64,000 nucleotides of DNA from Halomarina ordinaria (GCF_030553305.1 NZ_JARRAH010000001.1:2418001-2482000); one strand, 5' to 3'. Counted from the stretch's first letter, positions 17,659 to 31,140 are shown. Notes: generated by a model from the letters alone, not told the origin. Translations and numbers: made by a program.

Positions 17659-18941
17659 CCGGCTATCGCCCGCTCCAGGTCCGCGACGATGTCCTCGGGG
17701 TCCTCGATGCCGACCGACAGGCGCACGAGGTCCGGCGTGACGCCGCTGGCGCGCTGGGCTTCCTCGTCCAGCTGGGCGTGGGTCGTGCTCGCCGGGTGGA
17801 TGACGAGCGTCTTCGCGTCGCCGATGTTCGCGAGGAAGCGCGCCAGCTCCACGTCCTCACAGAGGCGCTTGCCGCCCTCGTAGCCGGCTTCGAGGCCGAA
17901 CGCGATGACGCCCCCGTAGCCGCCGTCGAGGTACGCACGCGCCGTCTCGTGGGTCTCGTGGTCCGGGAGGCCGGGGTAGGTGACCCACGCCACGTCGGGG
18001 TGGCTCTCCAAGAACTCCGCGACGGTCTGGGCGTTCGAACAGTGGCGCTCCATCCGGAGCGAGAGCGTCTCCAGCCCCTGGAGGGTGACCCAGGCGTCGA
18101 AGGGCGACTGGCCGTCGCCGAGCGAGCGCAGCGCGCGCTGGCGGGCCGCCTCGGTGAACGCCCGGTCGCCGTAGCGTTCGGCGAAGTTCGTGCCGTGGAA
18201 GGCGGGGTTCTCGCCGCCCACCTCCGGGAATCGCTCGGGGTACTCGGCCCACGGGAAGGTGCCGCCGTCGACGAGGACGCCGCCCACGGTCGTCCCGGAG
18301 CCGTGAATCCACTTGGTGGTCGACTCCCAGACGAGGTCCGCGCCGTGGTCGAGCGGGCGACAGAGCGCCGGCGTCGCGAACGTGTTGTCGACGAACAGCG
18401 GGACGCCCGCCTCGTGGGCGACGTCGGCGACCGCCTCGATGTCGGGCGTGACGAGCGAGGGGTTGCCGATGGTCTCGAGGTGGACGTAGGCGGTGTCCTC
18501 GTCGATGGCGTCGGCGTAGGCGGCCACGTCGAGGGTGTCGACGAAGCGCGCCTCGATGCCCCGCCGGCGGGCCGTGTGCGAGAGGTAGGCGTGGGTGCCA
18601 CCGTAGATGGAGGAGGCCGAGACGACGTTGTCGCCCACGTCCGCGAGGACGAGCGTCGCGGCGTCGAGCGCGGCCATCCCGGAGGCGGTGCAGAGCGCGC
18701 CCGTCCCGCCCTCGAGGTCGGCGAGGCGGTCCTCGAGGAGGCTCACGGTCGGGTTGCTGATGCGCGAGTAGACGTGGTCGTCGTCCTCCAGGGCGTACCG
18801 GGCCGCGGCGACGTCCGCGTCCGGGAACTCGTAGGAGGAGGTCTGGTACAGCGGCGGGGCCGCCGCCCCGGTCGCGGGGTCCGCGCGCTGTCCGGCGTGA
18901 ACGCAGCGCGTCCCGAAGCCAAGCGGCGTGTCGTCGCTCAT
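17655..18941 (-). CDS. metY: O-acetylhomoserine aminocarboxypropyltransferase (sulfhydrylase)
   Basis: This 428-residue Cys/Met-metabolism PLP enzyme is likely to form homocysteine from O-acetylhomoserine and sulfide. The PLP lysine is Lys210 in [20 protein letters not shown] and YSRISNPT (about 59-66) are family marks, and the aspartate of FVDNTFATP contacts the cofactor. It is first in a two-gene unit with metX (4-bp overlap), which fixes the substrate. A TATA-like GTTATAG box (minus strand, about 18969-18974) stands 27 bp before the start. Cystathionine synthase activity is the main alternative. Confidence 0.92.
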   Translation of the reverse strand: MSDDTPLGFGTRCVHAGQRADPATGAAAPPLYQTSSYEFPDADVAAARYALEDDDHVYSRISNPTVSLLEDRLADLEGGTGALCTASGMAALDAATLVLADVGDNVVSASSIYGGTHAYLSHTARRRGIEARFVDTLDVAAYADAIDEDTAYVHLETIGNPSLVTPDIEAVADVAHEAGVPLFVDNTFATPALCRPLDHGADLVWESTTKWIHGSGTTVGGVLVDGGTFPWAEYPERFPEVGGENPAFHGTNFAERYGDRAFTEAARQRALRSLGDGQSPFDAWVTLQGLETLSLRMERHCSNAQTVAEFLESHPDVAWVTYPGLPDHETHETARAYLDGGYGGVIAFGLEAGYEGGKRLCEDVELARFLANIGDAKTLVIHPASTTHAQLDEEAQRASGVTPDLVRLSVGIEDPEDIVADLERAIAG

Positions 18942-19051
18942 GTATGCTACGCATATAGCTGAACGAATCTATAACTGCGAGTTACGGCAAGTGTTGCCCG
19001 TGACGCCCCGGTGTGTTCGCCCGTCACGCGGGAAGGAGCGAGCGGGGGGCG

Positions 19052-21838
19052 TCAGTCCGTCGTCGCCGTCGGCTCGGAGACGTCGCCGGTCTCCTGTTTC
19101 GTCGCCCCGCGCTTGTTCAGCACGACGAGCGCGCCGAAGATGAGCAGTCCGAGGGCGCGCAGCGCGAGGTCGATGACCAGGGCGTCCCCCACGCCACCGC
19201 CGACGCCGACCGCCCTGAGCACGTCGAGCACCGCGTTCAACAGGAGCATCGGCGCCATGAGCAACAGCGCCGAGAGCGCGAACAGCGCGCGCTCGCCCCG
19301 GCCGACCTTCGCGTAGAAGAACCCGATGACGGTCGCACCGAGGGCGACGACGCCGACGAACACGCCCGCGACGGGGACGAACACCTCGAGGAGGGCGTAC
19401 GTCGGGTCCGCGACGACGCCGAGGCCGACCACCTCCGCCCCCTCGCCGGTCCCGTCCATGAGGAGGATACCGGGGGTGAGCACGAACGCGAACGGCACGA
19501 TGGCCTTGTTCAGCGACAGCGAGAACGCCTCGACGCCCGTCCGGAAGGGGTCGGACTTCGCGATACCGCTGGCCGCGTAGGCGGCGACGGCCACCGGCGG
19601 CGTGATGTCGGCGATGACGCCGAAGTAGAGGATGAACAGGTGCGCCGCGAGGATGGGGATGGCGCTCAGTTCGGTGATGGCGGGCGCGAGCAGCGACGCG
19701 AGGATGATGTACGTCACCGTCGTCGGCATCCCCATCCCGAGGATGATGGCGGAGATGGCCGTCACGACGAGCAAGAGGACGATGGAACTCCCCGCGACGT
19801 TCCCGATGAACGAGATGAGGTTCGGGCCGAGACCGGTCACCGCGACCACGCCGGGGATGATGCCGGCGGCCGCGACGGCGATGACGACCTCGACGGCCGT
19901 CCGCGCCCCGGCGTCCATCGACTGCAGGATGAACCCGCCGAACTTGAACGGGGCGTTGTCGGCCAGTTGCGGCCGGTCGAGCCGGTCCGCCGTCCCCTCG
20001 ACCGCCTCGTCGACCTGTTCGTCGTAGTCGAGCAACGGGGCGTCGAGGTGCGGGCGCGCGAGCATGACGACGAGGCTCACGACGATGGCCGTCGTCCCCA
20101 CCCCGCCGAGGGCGTAGAACGCGGCGGTGTAGACGTCGAGGCTCGCCCCGCCGCCGCCCGTCACCAGGCCGGCGAGGTCGGTGCCGGCGACGAGGAAGGA
20201 GACGAACTCCGCGACGGTGACGAGCGCGATGGTCCCCACCAGGGGAACCCGCGTCCGCTCGTTGTACGCCGCCACCACCGCGATGAGCGCCATGATGGCG
20301 ACGAGCGTGAACCACGCCGACCGCGAGACCGAGAGGTTCACGATCAGGAGGTAGTAGAGCAGGAGGACGATGGGGACGAGGTAGAACCAGCCCTGCTTGA
20401 GGTGGGTGCGCGGGTCGACGACGTCGTCCCGGGAGAGGCCGCCGATACCGACCCGCGAGGCCTCCAGGTGGACCATCACCCAGACGCCGAAGAAGAACAC
20501 GATGGCGGGGATGGCCGCGGCGGTGATGATCTCACGGAACGGCGTCCCCGTCAACTCGATCATCAGGAACGCCGCCGCGCCCATGACCGGCGGGAGGATT
20601 TGCCCGCCCGAAGACGCCGAGGACTCGACGGCCCCCGCGAACTCGGGCCGGTACCCGGAGCGCTTCATCAGCGGGATGGTGAACGCGCCGGTCGTCACCG
20701 TGTTGGCGATGGACGACCCCGAGATGGTGCCCATGAACCCCGACGCGAGGATGGACGCCTTCGCGGGCCCGCCCTTCCGGGTCCCCGTCGCGGCGTAGGC
20801 GAGGTCGATGAACCACTGGCCCGCCCCCGAGGTCTCGAGGAACGCGCCGAACAGGATGAAGATGTAGATGAACTGGACGCTCACCGTCACCGGGATGCCG
20901 AACACCCCGTTGTTGACGTCGTACCAGAGGAAGGCGATGATGCGCGGCCACGAGAACGCCTCGTCGAGGACGAGCGGCTGGATGAACGGGGCGTTCGAGG
21001 GGAGGAGGGTCCCGTAGTGCGCGTAGAGGATGAACGCGGAGACGATGAACACGAGGTAGATACCGAGGCTCCGTCGGGTCGCCTCCAGCACCATCAGGAC
21101 GCCGAGGGCACCGACGAGGTAGGCGTAGGAGACGGTGTCGAGGGGGATACCGAGCGCGGAGATCAGCTGGACCGGTAGTTCGAGGAACGGGTACACCTCC
21201 TGCATCGGGTCGCCGTTGGCGAGGCCGAACACCCGGAGGTTCTGTATCTCGTCGAACTCGGTCGCGACGTACCCCCCCGCCATCAGCGAGAACAGGATGA
21301 AGACGTAGTCGAGCGGCGTCACCCGGCCGAACTCGCGGTCGACCATGAACCAGCGCAGTCCGCGACCGACGCCCGCCACGCCCCGCGTGAGGGGGCTGTC
21401 GTCCCCGAAGCGTTCCCGGGTCGCCGTCCCGACGGCTGCGAGCCGCTGGCTGACGCCGCCGTCGCCGGTCGACGGCGGGAACACGAGGAACGCGAGTACC
21501 AGCGCGAAGGTGACGTGGATGGCGTTGACCTGCAGGAGCTGGAGCTGACCGAGGTCGATGCCCAGCCCCAGTGGCAGTTGCAGTTCGAAGTCCTGTCCCC
21601 GCGCGGCGAGCCACATCTGGAACGCCGAGAAGAGGATGCCGACGAGCGAGAGGAGCACCGCCGTCGGCCCCGTCAGGCTCCGTTTGCGCTCGACCTCCTG
21701 GCGGAGTTCCTCCTGTTCTTCCGCGGTGAGGACGTCGTCGTCGTTCTCGTCGAGCGGCGGTCCCCCGTCCGTCCGCACCGGCGGCCCCTCGCCGTCGGTG
21801 GGTGGTCCGTCCGTCCGTGTCGATGTATCGTCTGTCAT
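19052..21838 (-). CDS. TRAP transporter fused permease (TAXI type, DctQM fusion)
   Basis: This 928-residue, very hydrophobic protein combines the small (DctQ-like) and large (DctM-like) subunits of a secondary TRAP transporter. An acidic cytoplasmic N-terminus of about 55 residues precedes the first helix. FMGTISGSSIANTVTTGAFTIPLM and GGQILPPVMGAAAFLM are the signature of the large subunit, and a second half-repeat is seen at LGMGMPTTVTYIILASLLAPAI and ITPPVAVAAYAASGIAKSDPF. It is last in an operon with the solute-binding protein and a DUF1850 protein; its ATG overlaps the DUF1850 stop by 4 bp. Uptake is Na+- or H+-driven in the family. The substrate is unknown, with glutamate or dicarboxylates common among TAXI systems. 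Confidence 0.93.
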   Translation of the reverse strand: MTDDTSTRTDGPPTDGEGPPVRTDGGPPLDENDDDVLTAEEQEELRQEVERKRSLTGPTAVLLSLVGILFSAFQMWLAARGQDFELQLPLGLGIDLGQLQLLQVNAIHVTFALVLAFLVFPPSTGDGGVSQRLAAVGTATRERFGDDSPLTRGVAGVGRGLRWFMVDREFGRVTPLDYVFILFSLMAGGYVATEFDEIQNLRVFGLANGDPMQEVYPFLELPVQLISALGIPLDTVSYAYLVGALGVLMVLEATRRSLGIYLVFIVSAFILYAHYGTLLPSNAPFIQPLVLDEAFSWPRIIAFLWYDVNNGVFGIPVTVSVQFIYIFILFGAFLETSGAGQWFIDLAYAATGTRKGGPAKASILASGFMGTISGSSIANTVTTGAFTIPLMKRSGYRPEFAGAVESSASSGGQILPPVMGAAAFLMIELTGTPFREIITAAAIPAIVFFFGVWVMVHLEASRVGIGGLSRDDVVDPRTHLKQGWFYLVPIVLLLYYLLIVNLSVSRSAWFTLVAIMALIAVVAAYNERTRVPLVGTIALVTVAEFVSFLVAGTDLAGLVTGGGGASLDVYTAAFYALGGVGTTAIVVSLVVMLARPHLDAPLLDYDEQVDEAVEGTADRLDRPQLADNAPFKFGGFILQSMDAGARTAVEVVIAVAAAGIIPGVVAVTGLGPNLISFIGNVAGSSIVLLLVVTAISAIILGMGMPTTVTYIILASLLAPAITELSAIPILAAHLFILYFGVIADITPPVAVAAYAASGIAKSDPFRTGVEAFSLSLNKAIVPFAFVLTPGILLMDGTGEGAEVVGLGVVADPTYALLEVFVPVAGVFVGVVALGATVIGFFYAKVGRGERALFALSALLLMAPMLLLNAVLDVLRAVGVGGGVGDALVIDLALRALGLLIFGALVVLNKRGATKQETGDVSEPTATTD

Positions 21839-22326
21839 GGTAGGTGTGAGAGGGCGACGTCGAGTGCGGAGCGCCGCTCGACGGTCAGGTGGACCGAGCG
21901 CGCGTCGGAGCGTTCGACGAGGTCGTACGTCCGGTCGCCGACGTGGAGCCGGTGACCGGCGATGCGGCCCGGTTTGACGTAGAGCTCCTCGAAGGACCCC
22001 CCAGGGTTGTAGGCGAACGTATCGTTCTCGGTCATCGTCACGTTCGCGTCGGCCGGGAGCCCCCAGCCGTACGATTCGAACTCCATCCGCGTCGTCACGA
22101 GCCGGTCGCCGCGGACCTCGTAGACGTCGAGCACGCGCGTCTTCTCGACGCTGTGGGTGTACTCCAGCGCGACGGTCGTGTTCTCCTCGACGGGCGTGAC
22201 GAGCAGTCGCTCGCCGGTTTCGGTGTCGGAGACGACGAGCGCCCTGTCGGCCGGGACGGCGGCCGCGCCGCCGACCACGAGGAGGCAGACGAGGGCTGCC
22301 GCGCCGACGCCGAGAGCGGTCCGCAT
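21835..22326 (-). CDS. DUF1850 protein of the TRAP-TAXI operon
   Basis: This 163-residue protein has an N-terminal membrane anchor or signal (ALGVGAAALVCLLVVGGAAAV) and an extracytoplasmic beta-rich domain. The block VALEYTHSVEKTRVLDVYEV and the later RMEFESYGWGLP are characteristic of DUF1850. This family is nearly always encoded beside TAXI TRAP transporters, although its job is not settled. It sits between the binding protein (55 bp upstream) and the permease (4-bp overlap). An accessory role in transport or assembly is inferred. Confidence 0.87.
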   Translation of the reverse strand: MRTALGVGAAALVCLLVVGGAAAVPADRALVVSDTETGERLLVTPVEENTTVALEYTHSVEKTRVLDVYEVRGDRLVTTRMEFESYGWGLPADANVTMTENDTFAYNPGGSFEELYVKPGRIAGHRLHVGDRTYDLVERSDARSVHLTVERRSALDVALSHLP

Positions 22327-22381
22327 CGCTAGCGAGTGGTGATGCCGCGTGGAATACGTCTTACGACATCACCTCGGCCCA

Positions 22382-23479
22382 TCACTCGCTGCTCTCGTTG
22401 GTCGCGTTGCCCGTCTCGTTCGCAGTCGCGTCCTCCGTCTCGTTTTCGGTCTCGTTACCGCCCGCGGTCTCGTTGCCGCTCCCGCCGGCGCTCTCGAAGT
22501 AGGCCTCCGCGCCGGGGTGGAGCGGGATGGACATGCCGTCCTGTGCGCTCTCCACGGTGATGAACTCCTGCTTGCTGTTGATCTGGTCGGTGTTGTCGAA
22601 GATGGACGTCAGCACCTGCTCGACGACGTCCTCGGACACCCCCTCGTGGGTCGCGATCATCGCCTGGACGGCGACGGTCGGTGCGGCCTCGTCCAGCCCG
22701 TAGGTCCCCTCGGGGACCTCGTCCTCGGCGAAGAAGTCCTCGGCGTCGAGGACGGCCTGCCGGTCCTCGCCCTCGAGGGGGAGGATGACGACGTCCTCGG
22801 TCTGGGCGAGTTCCTCGATGGCGCCGACGGGGTAGCCGCCGACGACGAACGCCGCGTCGATGTCGCCGTTGCTCAACTGCTCTGCGGCCTGGGAGAAGCC
22901 CGTGTTCTGCTCGTCGAACTCCTCGATACCGAGCGCCTCCAGGATCTGCAGCGCGTCGACCTGCGTTCCGCTCCCGGTGTCGCCCGTGTTGATGGTCGCC
23001 CCCTCGAGGTCGGCGGGGGACTCGATGCCCGCGTCCGCCAGCGTGACGATGTGTATCGTCTCGGGGTAGAGCGTCGCGACACCGCGGATGGTGTCGATGG
23101 CGTTGTCCTCGAACGCGTCGATACCCGTCCCGTTGTACGCGAAGGAGGCGACGTCGTTCTGGATGAGCGCGAAGTCGGCGTCCTCCTGCGAGAGGCTGCC
23201 GACGTTCTCGACGCTGGCGCCGGTCGACTGGACGTTGACCGACAGGTCGGTGTTCTCCTCGATTATCGTCTTGAAGTCGTTCGACAGGGGGTAGTACGTC
23301 CCGCTGGTGCCGCCGGCGTGCCACGAGATGCTGCCACTGCCGCCGCCGCCGTTGCTTTCGTTGCCGCTGTCGTTACCGTCGCCACCGTTTCCACCGCCAC
23401 CCGTACAGCCGGCGAGCAGCGTTGCGCCGGTGACACCGGTCGCGACCAGGAACTTCCGTCGACTCGTGTGTGATGCCAT
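22382..23479 (-). CDS. TAXI-family TRAP solute-binding lipoprotein
   Basis: This 365-residue exported binding protein has a Tat signal (SRRKFLVATGVTGATLL) that ends in a lipobox (LAGC). It is expected to be anchored outside the membrane by lipid. A Gly/Asn/Ser linker of about 30 residues precedes the domain WHAGGTSGTYYPLSNDFKTII, the typical TAXI start. A low-complexity Asn/Glu/Thr tail (NETAGGNETENETEDATANETGN) closes the protein and has several N-glycosylation sequons. The ATG at 23479 matches a TTATAA box at 23504-23509. It is the first gene of the operon and delivers the ligand to the fused permease. Confidence 0.93.
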   Translation of the reverse strand: MASHTSRRKFLVATGVTGATLLAGCTGGGGNGGDGNDSGNESNGGGGSGSISWHAGGTSGTYYPLSNDFKTIIEENTDLSVNVQSTGASVENVGSLSQEDADFALIQNDVASFAYNGTGIDAFEDNAIDTIRGVATLYPETIHIVTLADAGIESPADLEGATINTGDTGSGTQVDALQILEALGIEEFDEQNTGFSQAAEQLSNGDIDAAFVVGGYPVGAIEELAQTEDVVILPLEGEDRQAVLDAEDFFAEDEVPEGTYGLDEAAPTVAVQAMIATHEGVSEDVVEQVLTSIFDNTDQINSKQEFITVESAQDGMSIPLHPGAEAYFESAGGSGNETAGGNETENETEDATANETGNATNESSE

Positions 23480-23503
23480 GGAGTACTGTATTTCCATCGA
23501 GAC

Positions 23504-23549
23504 TTATAACCACACCGCTGTCGATATGTTATGTCATACTGCGTAGTAT
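23504..23549. promoter_or_regulatory. TRAP operon promoter with nearby inverted repeat
   Basis: TTATAA at 23504-23509 lies 25-30 bp upstream of the minus-strand ATG at 23479. Slightly further out, ATACT-GCGT-AGTAT (23536-23549) forms a 5-bp inverted repeat placed where a regulator could block or assist transcription. The other side of this 149-bp gap leads to the MFS gene. Confidence 0.45.
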
Positions 23550-23628
23550 ATATCCGATGAGCGATACTCCCGGGAGCCGAACGTATCGCCCCGACGGCGT
23601 TACTACGGTGGCGTACGTACCGTCGTGA

Positions 23629-24855
23629 GTGACCGTTCGACGCGCTCGCACGACGCTCGCGGCGACCGTCTTCGCCGTCCTGTTCGCGCAGGTGCTACTG
23701 TACCCGGGCATCACCGACCTCGTCGCGCTGTGGACCGGCACGCCCGCCGCGGAGAACCTCGCGGCGACCGGCCTCGACGCGGGCCGCTGGTTCCTCGCCG
23801 CCGAGTTCGTCGGGTTCGTCCTCGTCGCCGGCCTGTGGGGTGCGCTGAGCGACGCGCTCGGCCGTCGCGTCGCGCTCATCACCGCCGGCGCGCTCGGCGG
23901 TGCCGTCGGCTACGCGGCGCTGGCGGGCCTGGCGCTCGCGGAGGCCCCCTTCGAGGTCGTCCTCGTCGTCCGGTTCCTCCAGGGCGCGCTCACCATCGGC
24001 GCGTTCTCGCTCGCGATGACGATGCTGATGGACCTCTCGGGCGGCCACGGTCGGAACATGGGTGCGGCCGGCATCGCCATCGGCCTCGGGACGGCCCTCG
24101 GCGCGCCGGTGGGGGGACAGCTATCCGACGCCGACCCGCTCGCGCCCGTCGTCGCGGCGAGCGTCCTGCTCGTCGTCCCCGGCCTCCTCGTCCTCACGGT
24201 CCCCGACCGCGCGCCGAGGGGGAGAGAGGGGGCACTCGCCGCGCTCTCCCGGCTTCGGGACCGTCCGGCGCTCTCGCTACCCTACGCGTTCGGCTTCATC
24301 GACCGCCTCACCGCGGGTTTCTTCGCGCTCGTCGGCACCGTCTACTTCCGCAGCGCGTTCGGCCTCGACGCCGGCGAGACGGGGCTGTTGCTCGGCGCGT
24401 TCTTCGCCCCGTTCGCCCTGCTCCAGTACCCGATGGGCATCGTCTCCGACCGCATCGGCCGGCGAATCCCCATCGCGCTCGGGTCGACGCTCTACGGCGT
24501 CGTCGTCGTGAGCGTCGCGTTCGCGCCGACCGTCCCGCTCGTCGCGCTCCTGCTGGTGCTGACGGGCGTGACGGGCGCGTTCATGTCCCCGGCGACGATG
24601 GCGCTCGTCAGCGACCTCGCGGCGGACGAGGAGCGCGGCGTCGCCATGGGCGGCTACAACATCGTCGGCTCGTTCGGCTTCCTCGTCGGCATCGTCGGCG
24701 GCGGGGCGCTGGCGAGCGCCTTCGGGTTCACCGTCGCCTTCGTCGTCGTCGGCCTCTCCGAGATCTGCCTCGCCGCGCTCGCCGTCCCCGCCCTGTCACG
24801 CGTCGAGGCGACCCGCGTCGCCCTCTTCGAGTCCGGCGAGAGCGAGAGCGTCTGA
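23629..24855 (+). CDS. MFS transporter (DHA1-like)
   Basis: This 408-residue major facilitator has 12 likely transmembrane helices. The loop 2-3 motif appears as GALSDALGRRVALI (about residues 66-79) and the matching half-repeat as GIVSDRIGRRIPIALG (about 269-284). The antiporter-type motif C region is GIAIGLGTALGAPVGGQL (helix 5), which points to drug/H+ antiport of the DHA1 type. It starts at GTG 23629; an overlapping GTG four bases earlier opens another frame. It is divergent from the TRAP operon, and its substrate is unknown. Confidence 0.88.
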   Translation: MTVRRARTTLAATVFAVLFAQVLLYPGITDLVALWTGTPAAENLAATGLDAGRWFLAAEFVGFVLVAGLWGALSDALGRRVALITAGALGGAVGYAALAGLALAEAPFEVVLVVRFLQGALTIGAFSLAMTMLMDLSGGHGRNMGAAGIAIGLGTALGAPVGGQLSDADPLAPVVAASVLLVVPGLLVLTVPDRAPRGREGALAALSRLRDRPALSLPYAFGFIDRLTAGFFALVGTVYFRSAFGLDAGETGLLLGAFFAPFALLQYPMGIVSDRIGRRIPIALGSTLYGVVVVSVAFAPTVPLVALLLVLTGVTGAFMSPATMALVSDLAADEERGVAMGGYNIVGSFGFLVGIVGGGALASAFGFTVAFVVVGLSEICLAALAVPALSRVEATRVALFESGESESV

Positions 24856-24877
24856 TGGCCGAACCGAGACGCGCCGC

Positions 24878-27352
24878 TCAGACGTCTTCGGCGTCGACGG
24901 ACTCGCCGTCCTTCTGGATGTCGGCGTCGCCCTCGATGTCGAAGGTGACGATCTCACCCGAGTAGCGGTAGACGTCGCGGCCGCCGGCGATGACGCCGTC
25001 CGCCGTCCCCTCGCCGAGGCGGTCCTCGGTGCCCCAGTCCGGGTCGAACTCGATGTCGCCGCTGACCTCGATGTGGTACGGCAGCAGCGCGCCGGCCTCC
25101 CCGTTGATGGAGATGGTCTTGTTCAGTTCGCCGTCGTCCTCGACCTCCTCTTCGGTGCCGAGGTCGTCGGCGTCGACGGACTCGCCGTTGAGTTCGATGT
25201 CGGCGGGGCCGTCGATGTCGAACGTCGCGATGTCGCCGGAGAACCGGTACTGGTCGGCGCCGCCGGCGAGGACGCCGTTGGCGGTGTTGCCGCTGACGCT
25301 GTCCTCGGTGCCCCAGTCGGGGTCCAGTTCGAGTTCACCGGTGACGGTGAAGGTGTACGGCGAGACCTCCTCGGAGGTGATGTACAGGGTGTTCGAGAGC
25401 GCCCCCGACGTCTCCGCGTCGGAAGCCGAGTCGTCCGACCCCTCGTCCTCGGTCTCCTCCTCGGAACCGCTCTCCGACCCCGAGTCGCTCGACTCGTCGT
25501 CCTCGGACGAGGTGTCGTCCGAGGTGTCCGTCTCGCTGTCGTCGGAGTCGTCGGAGTCGTCGGAGTCGTCGGAGTCGTCGGACGTGTCCTCGTCACTCTC
25601 GGCGGACGCATCAGCGTCGACCGACCCGCCGGCGGTCGCGTTTCCGGCGGTGTCGTTCTCCGACTCATTCGACGCGTTCTCCGACTCGCTCTCGTCCGAC
25701 TCCGCCTCTTCGGACTCCTCGTCGCTCGGTTCGCCGCCCTCGTTGGCTTCCTCGTCGTCGGAGTCTCCGTCCTCGGACTCTTCTTCCTCGTCGGATTCTT
25801 CGTCGTCGGATTCCTCCTCGGACTCCTCGGTGTCGTTCTCCTCGGATTCTTCTTCGTCGTCGGACTCCTCGGTGTCGTCGGGTTCCTCGGACTCCTCGGG
25901 GCGGTCGGTCGACCCGGAGGACCCGCCGTCGCTCCCGGAGGCGCTCGGCAGCGGGCACGACCCGCTGGTCTCGATGCCCGAGGTGGCGGCGCCGGAGCCG
26001 TTCTCGACGACGGTCTCGCCGGGCACGTCGATGGTGCTGTTCTTGACCGTGCAACCGCTCGACTGCGTCAGGACGACGCCGTCGCCGCCGTCGCGGTCGA
26101 TGCAGGAGTCGGTGACGCTCGACCCGGAGCGCCCGACGATCTCGATGCCGCCCCGTCGCGGGTCGCCGGCCGTGTCGGTGATGTTGACGCCCTCGACGGT
26201 GACGTCCGTCGCACCGCTGATTCCCGAGGGGTCGCGGGCGAACAGCGAGGGGTGCGTCGTCTCGTTGCGGAAGCGGCAGTTCCGGACCGTCACCGCCCCG
26301 GCGGTGCCGGAGATGCGGAGCAGGCCGCCGCTCGTGTCGGCGGACTCGAGGATGAAGTCACAGTCCTCGACGAGGCCGCCGACCTTCCCGTAGCTCCCGG
26401 ACTCCCACCAGAGGCCGCGGACGTTGTCGAACGCGGAGGGCGAGTTGTCGGCCGTGTCGGTGTCGACGACGAACGTCGACCCCTTCACGTACGACCCCTC
26501 GCCGGCCACGCGAACCGATGCGATGTCGTTGTTCTTGAAGTAGGAGTTCTCGATGCGGACGTCCCCGTTCGTCCGACTGGCGTAGATACCGTTCTCGCCG
26601 GACTCCTCGATGTGGGCGTTTCGGACGTAGAGCGTCCCCTCGTGTGGGTCGCCGACGAACAGCGCCTGCGTCCCCGTGGGGTAGTTCCCGACGGCGCCGC
26701 CGCCACGGCGGACGTAGCCGTCGATGACGCCCTCCCCGTCGCTGTCGTAGATGTACGCTGCGATACCGCGCTGGCCGTAGCGAGCGTTGTAACCGGCGAT
26801 CTCGAAGTCGTGTATCTGGAGGTTGTCGTCGGGTGCGAAGACGCAGCCGACGGACGTGTCGCCGTCGTCGTACTGCTGGAGCGTGACGTTCTCGATGAGG
26901 TGGTTCTCGCCGTAGCGCAGCACGAGGAAGCGGTCGTTGAACCCGTCGGGGAAGACGAACTGCGTGTCCTGACGACTACTGCCGGTCCCCCGGATGCCGA
27001 AGTTCACGAGGTTGAGCAGTACCTGCTCGCTCGTGACGAGGTAGTCGCCCGGCGGGAACTCGATGAGCGTCCCGTCGTTCGCCGCGTCCTGGAGCTGGCC
27101 GTCGATGGCCTCGTTCCCGTTCGGGTCCATCCCGAGGTCGTCGACGGCGTCGACGACCCGGGAGAAGTTGATGCCGTGGCGCGAAACCGCGCCGGTCGCA
27201 CTGTTCGTCGCGGTGCCGAGCAACCCGAACGATGCGGTTGCCGCCGCCCCCATCCGGAGATACGACCGCCGGTCGAGCGAGAGGCCCGACCCGTCGTGTG
27301 TACCCTTCTCGTTGTCTGCGGACTGATTGGTCCCAGTGTGCTTCTCGGTCAT
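24878..27352 (-). CDS. Exported right-handed beta-helix protein with acidic stalk and C-terminal tandem domains
   Basis: This 824-residue protein begins with a Tat signal (DRRSYLRMG then an Ala-rich core). Residues of about 60-465 form a parallel beta-helix of short repeats (INITDTAG, VRNCRFRNET, IENSYFKNND), a fold used for polysaccharide binding or cleavage. Residues of about 473-653 are an extremely acidic Ser/Asp/Glu-rich low-complexity region with some N-glycosylation sequons. Two copies of a beta-rich module of about 80 residues follow (about 654-731 and 744-824), both with DPDWGTED and FDI.G.ADI.....ESVDA. It has no lipobox or C-terminal anchor, so it is probably secreted or bound to the surface through these modules. 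No catalytic residues can be named. Confidence 0.85.
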   Translation of the reverse strand: MTEKHTGTNQSADNEKGTHDGSGLSLDRRSYLRMGAAATASFGLLGTATNSATGAVSRHGINFSRVVDAVDDLGMDPNGNEAIDGQLQDAANDGTLIEFPPGDYLVTSEQVLLNLVNFGIRGTGSSRQDTQFVFPDGFNDRFLVLRYGENHLIENVTLQQYDDGDTSVGCVFAPDDNLQIHDFEIAGYNARYGQRGIAAYIYDSDGEGVIDGYVRRGGGAVGNYPTGTQALFVGDPHEGTLYVRNAHIEESGENGIYASRTNGDVRIENSYFKNNDIASVRVAGEGSYVKGSTFVVDTDTADNSPSAFDNVRGLWWESGSYGKVGGLVEDCDFILESADTSGGLLRISGTAGAVTVRNCRFRNETTHPSLFARDPSGISGATDVTVEGVNITDTAGDPRRGGIEIVGRSGSSVTDSCIDRDGGDGVVLTQSSGCTVKNSTIDVPGETVVENGSGAATSGIETSGSCPLPSASGSDGGSSGSTDRPEESEEPDDTEESDDEEESEENDTEESEEESDDEESDEEEESEDGDSDDEEANEGGEPSDEESEEAESDESESENASNESENDTAGNATAGGSVDADASAESDEDTSDDSDDSDDSDDSDDSETDTSDDTSSEDDESSDSGSESGSEEETEDEGSDDSASDAETSGALSNTLYITSEEVSPYTFTVTGELELDPDWGTEDSVSGNTANGVLAGGADQYRFSGDIATFDIDGPADIELNGESVDADDLGTEEEVEDDGELNKTISINGEAGALLPYHIEVSGDIEFDPDWGTEDRLGEGTADGVIAGGRDVYRYSGEIVTFDIEGDADIQKDGESVDAEDV
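25538..25582. repeat. 9-bp microsatellite, five units, inside the stalk-coding region
   Basis: Five perfect tandem copies of GTCGTCGGA run from 25538 to 25582. On the coding (minus) strand they encode repeated Asp-Asp-Ser. The unit is a multiple of three, so copy-number change would lengthen or shorten the stalk without a frameshift. Confidence 0.9.
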
Positions 27353-31063
<3,711 letters not shown>

Positions 31064-31101
31064 GCGGACGCCGGAGGAGGCGGACAGGCGACGCGAGCGG
31101 T

Positions 31102-31140
31102 CGGACGGCGCTGCGTCGCGCTCCCGCGGGACGCCGTCCG
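31102..31140. terminator. GC-rich inverted repeat between convergent genes
   Basis: CGGACGGCG (31102-31110) pairs with CGCCGTCCG (31132-31140) across 21 bp. It lies 38 bp after ligA and before the convergent ABC permease end at 31256. It could fold in RNA from either strand and limit read-through. No T-run follows directly, so the terminator role is tentative. The remaining 190-bp gap shows no gene. Confidence 0.4.

Noticed and set aside
19013-21178. A long plus-strand frame opposite the TRAP permease, rich in Asp, Glu, Arg and His
   Set aside because: It is antisense to a well-defined membrane protein and has no folded-domain pattern.
23625-24965. Alternative frame starting at GTG 23625 over the MFS gene
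   Set aside because: It gives an Arg-rich non-membrane product, while the frame from 23629 gives 12 hydrophobic helices and MFS motifs.
25400-25900. Repeats that might look like a CRISPR array
   Set aside because: The units are 9 bp with no spacers and translate as Asp/Ser/Glu within an open gene.
24990-26393. A Ser-rich plus-strand frame opposite the beta-helix gene
   Set aside because: It is the reverse reading of the acidic Ser/Asp stalk and would be a pure low-complexity protein.
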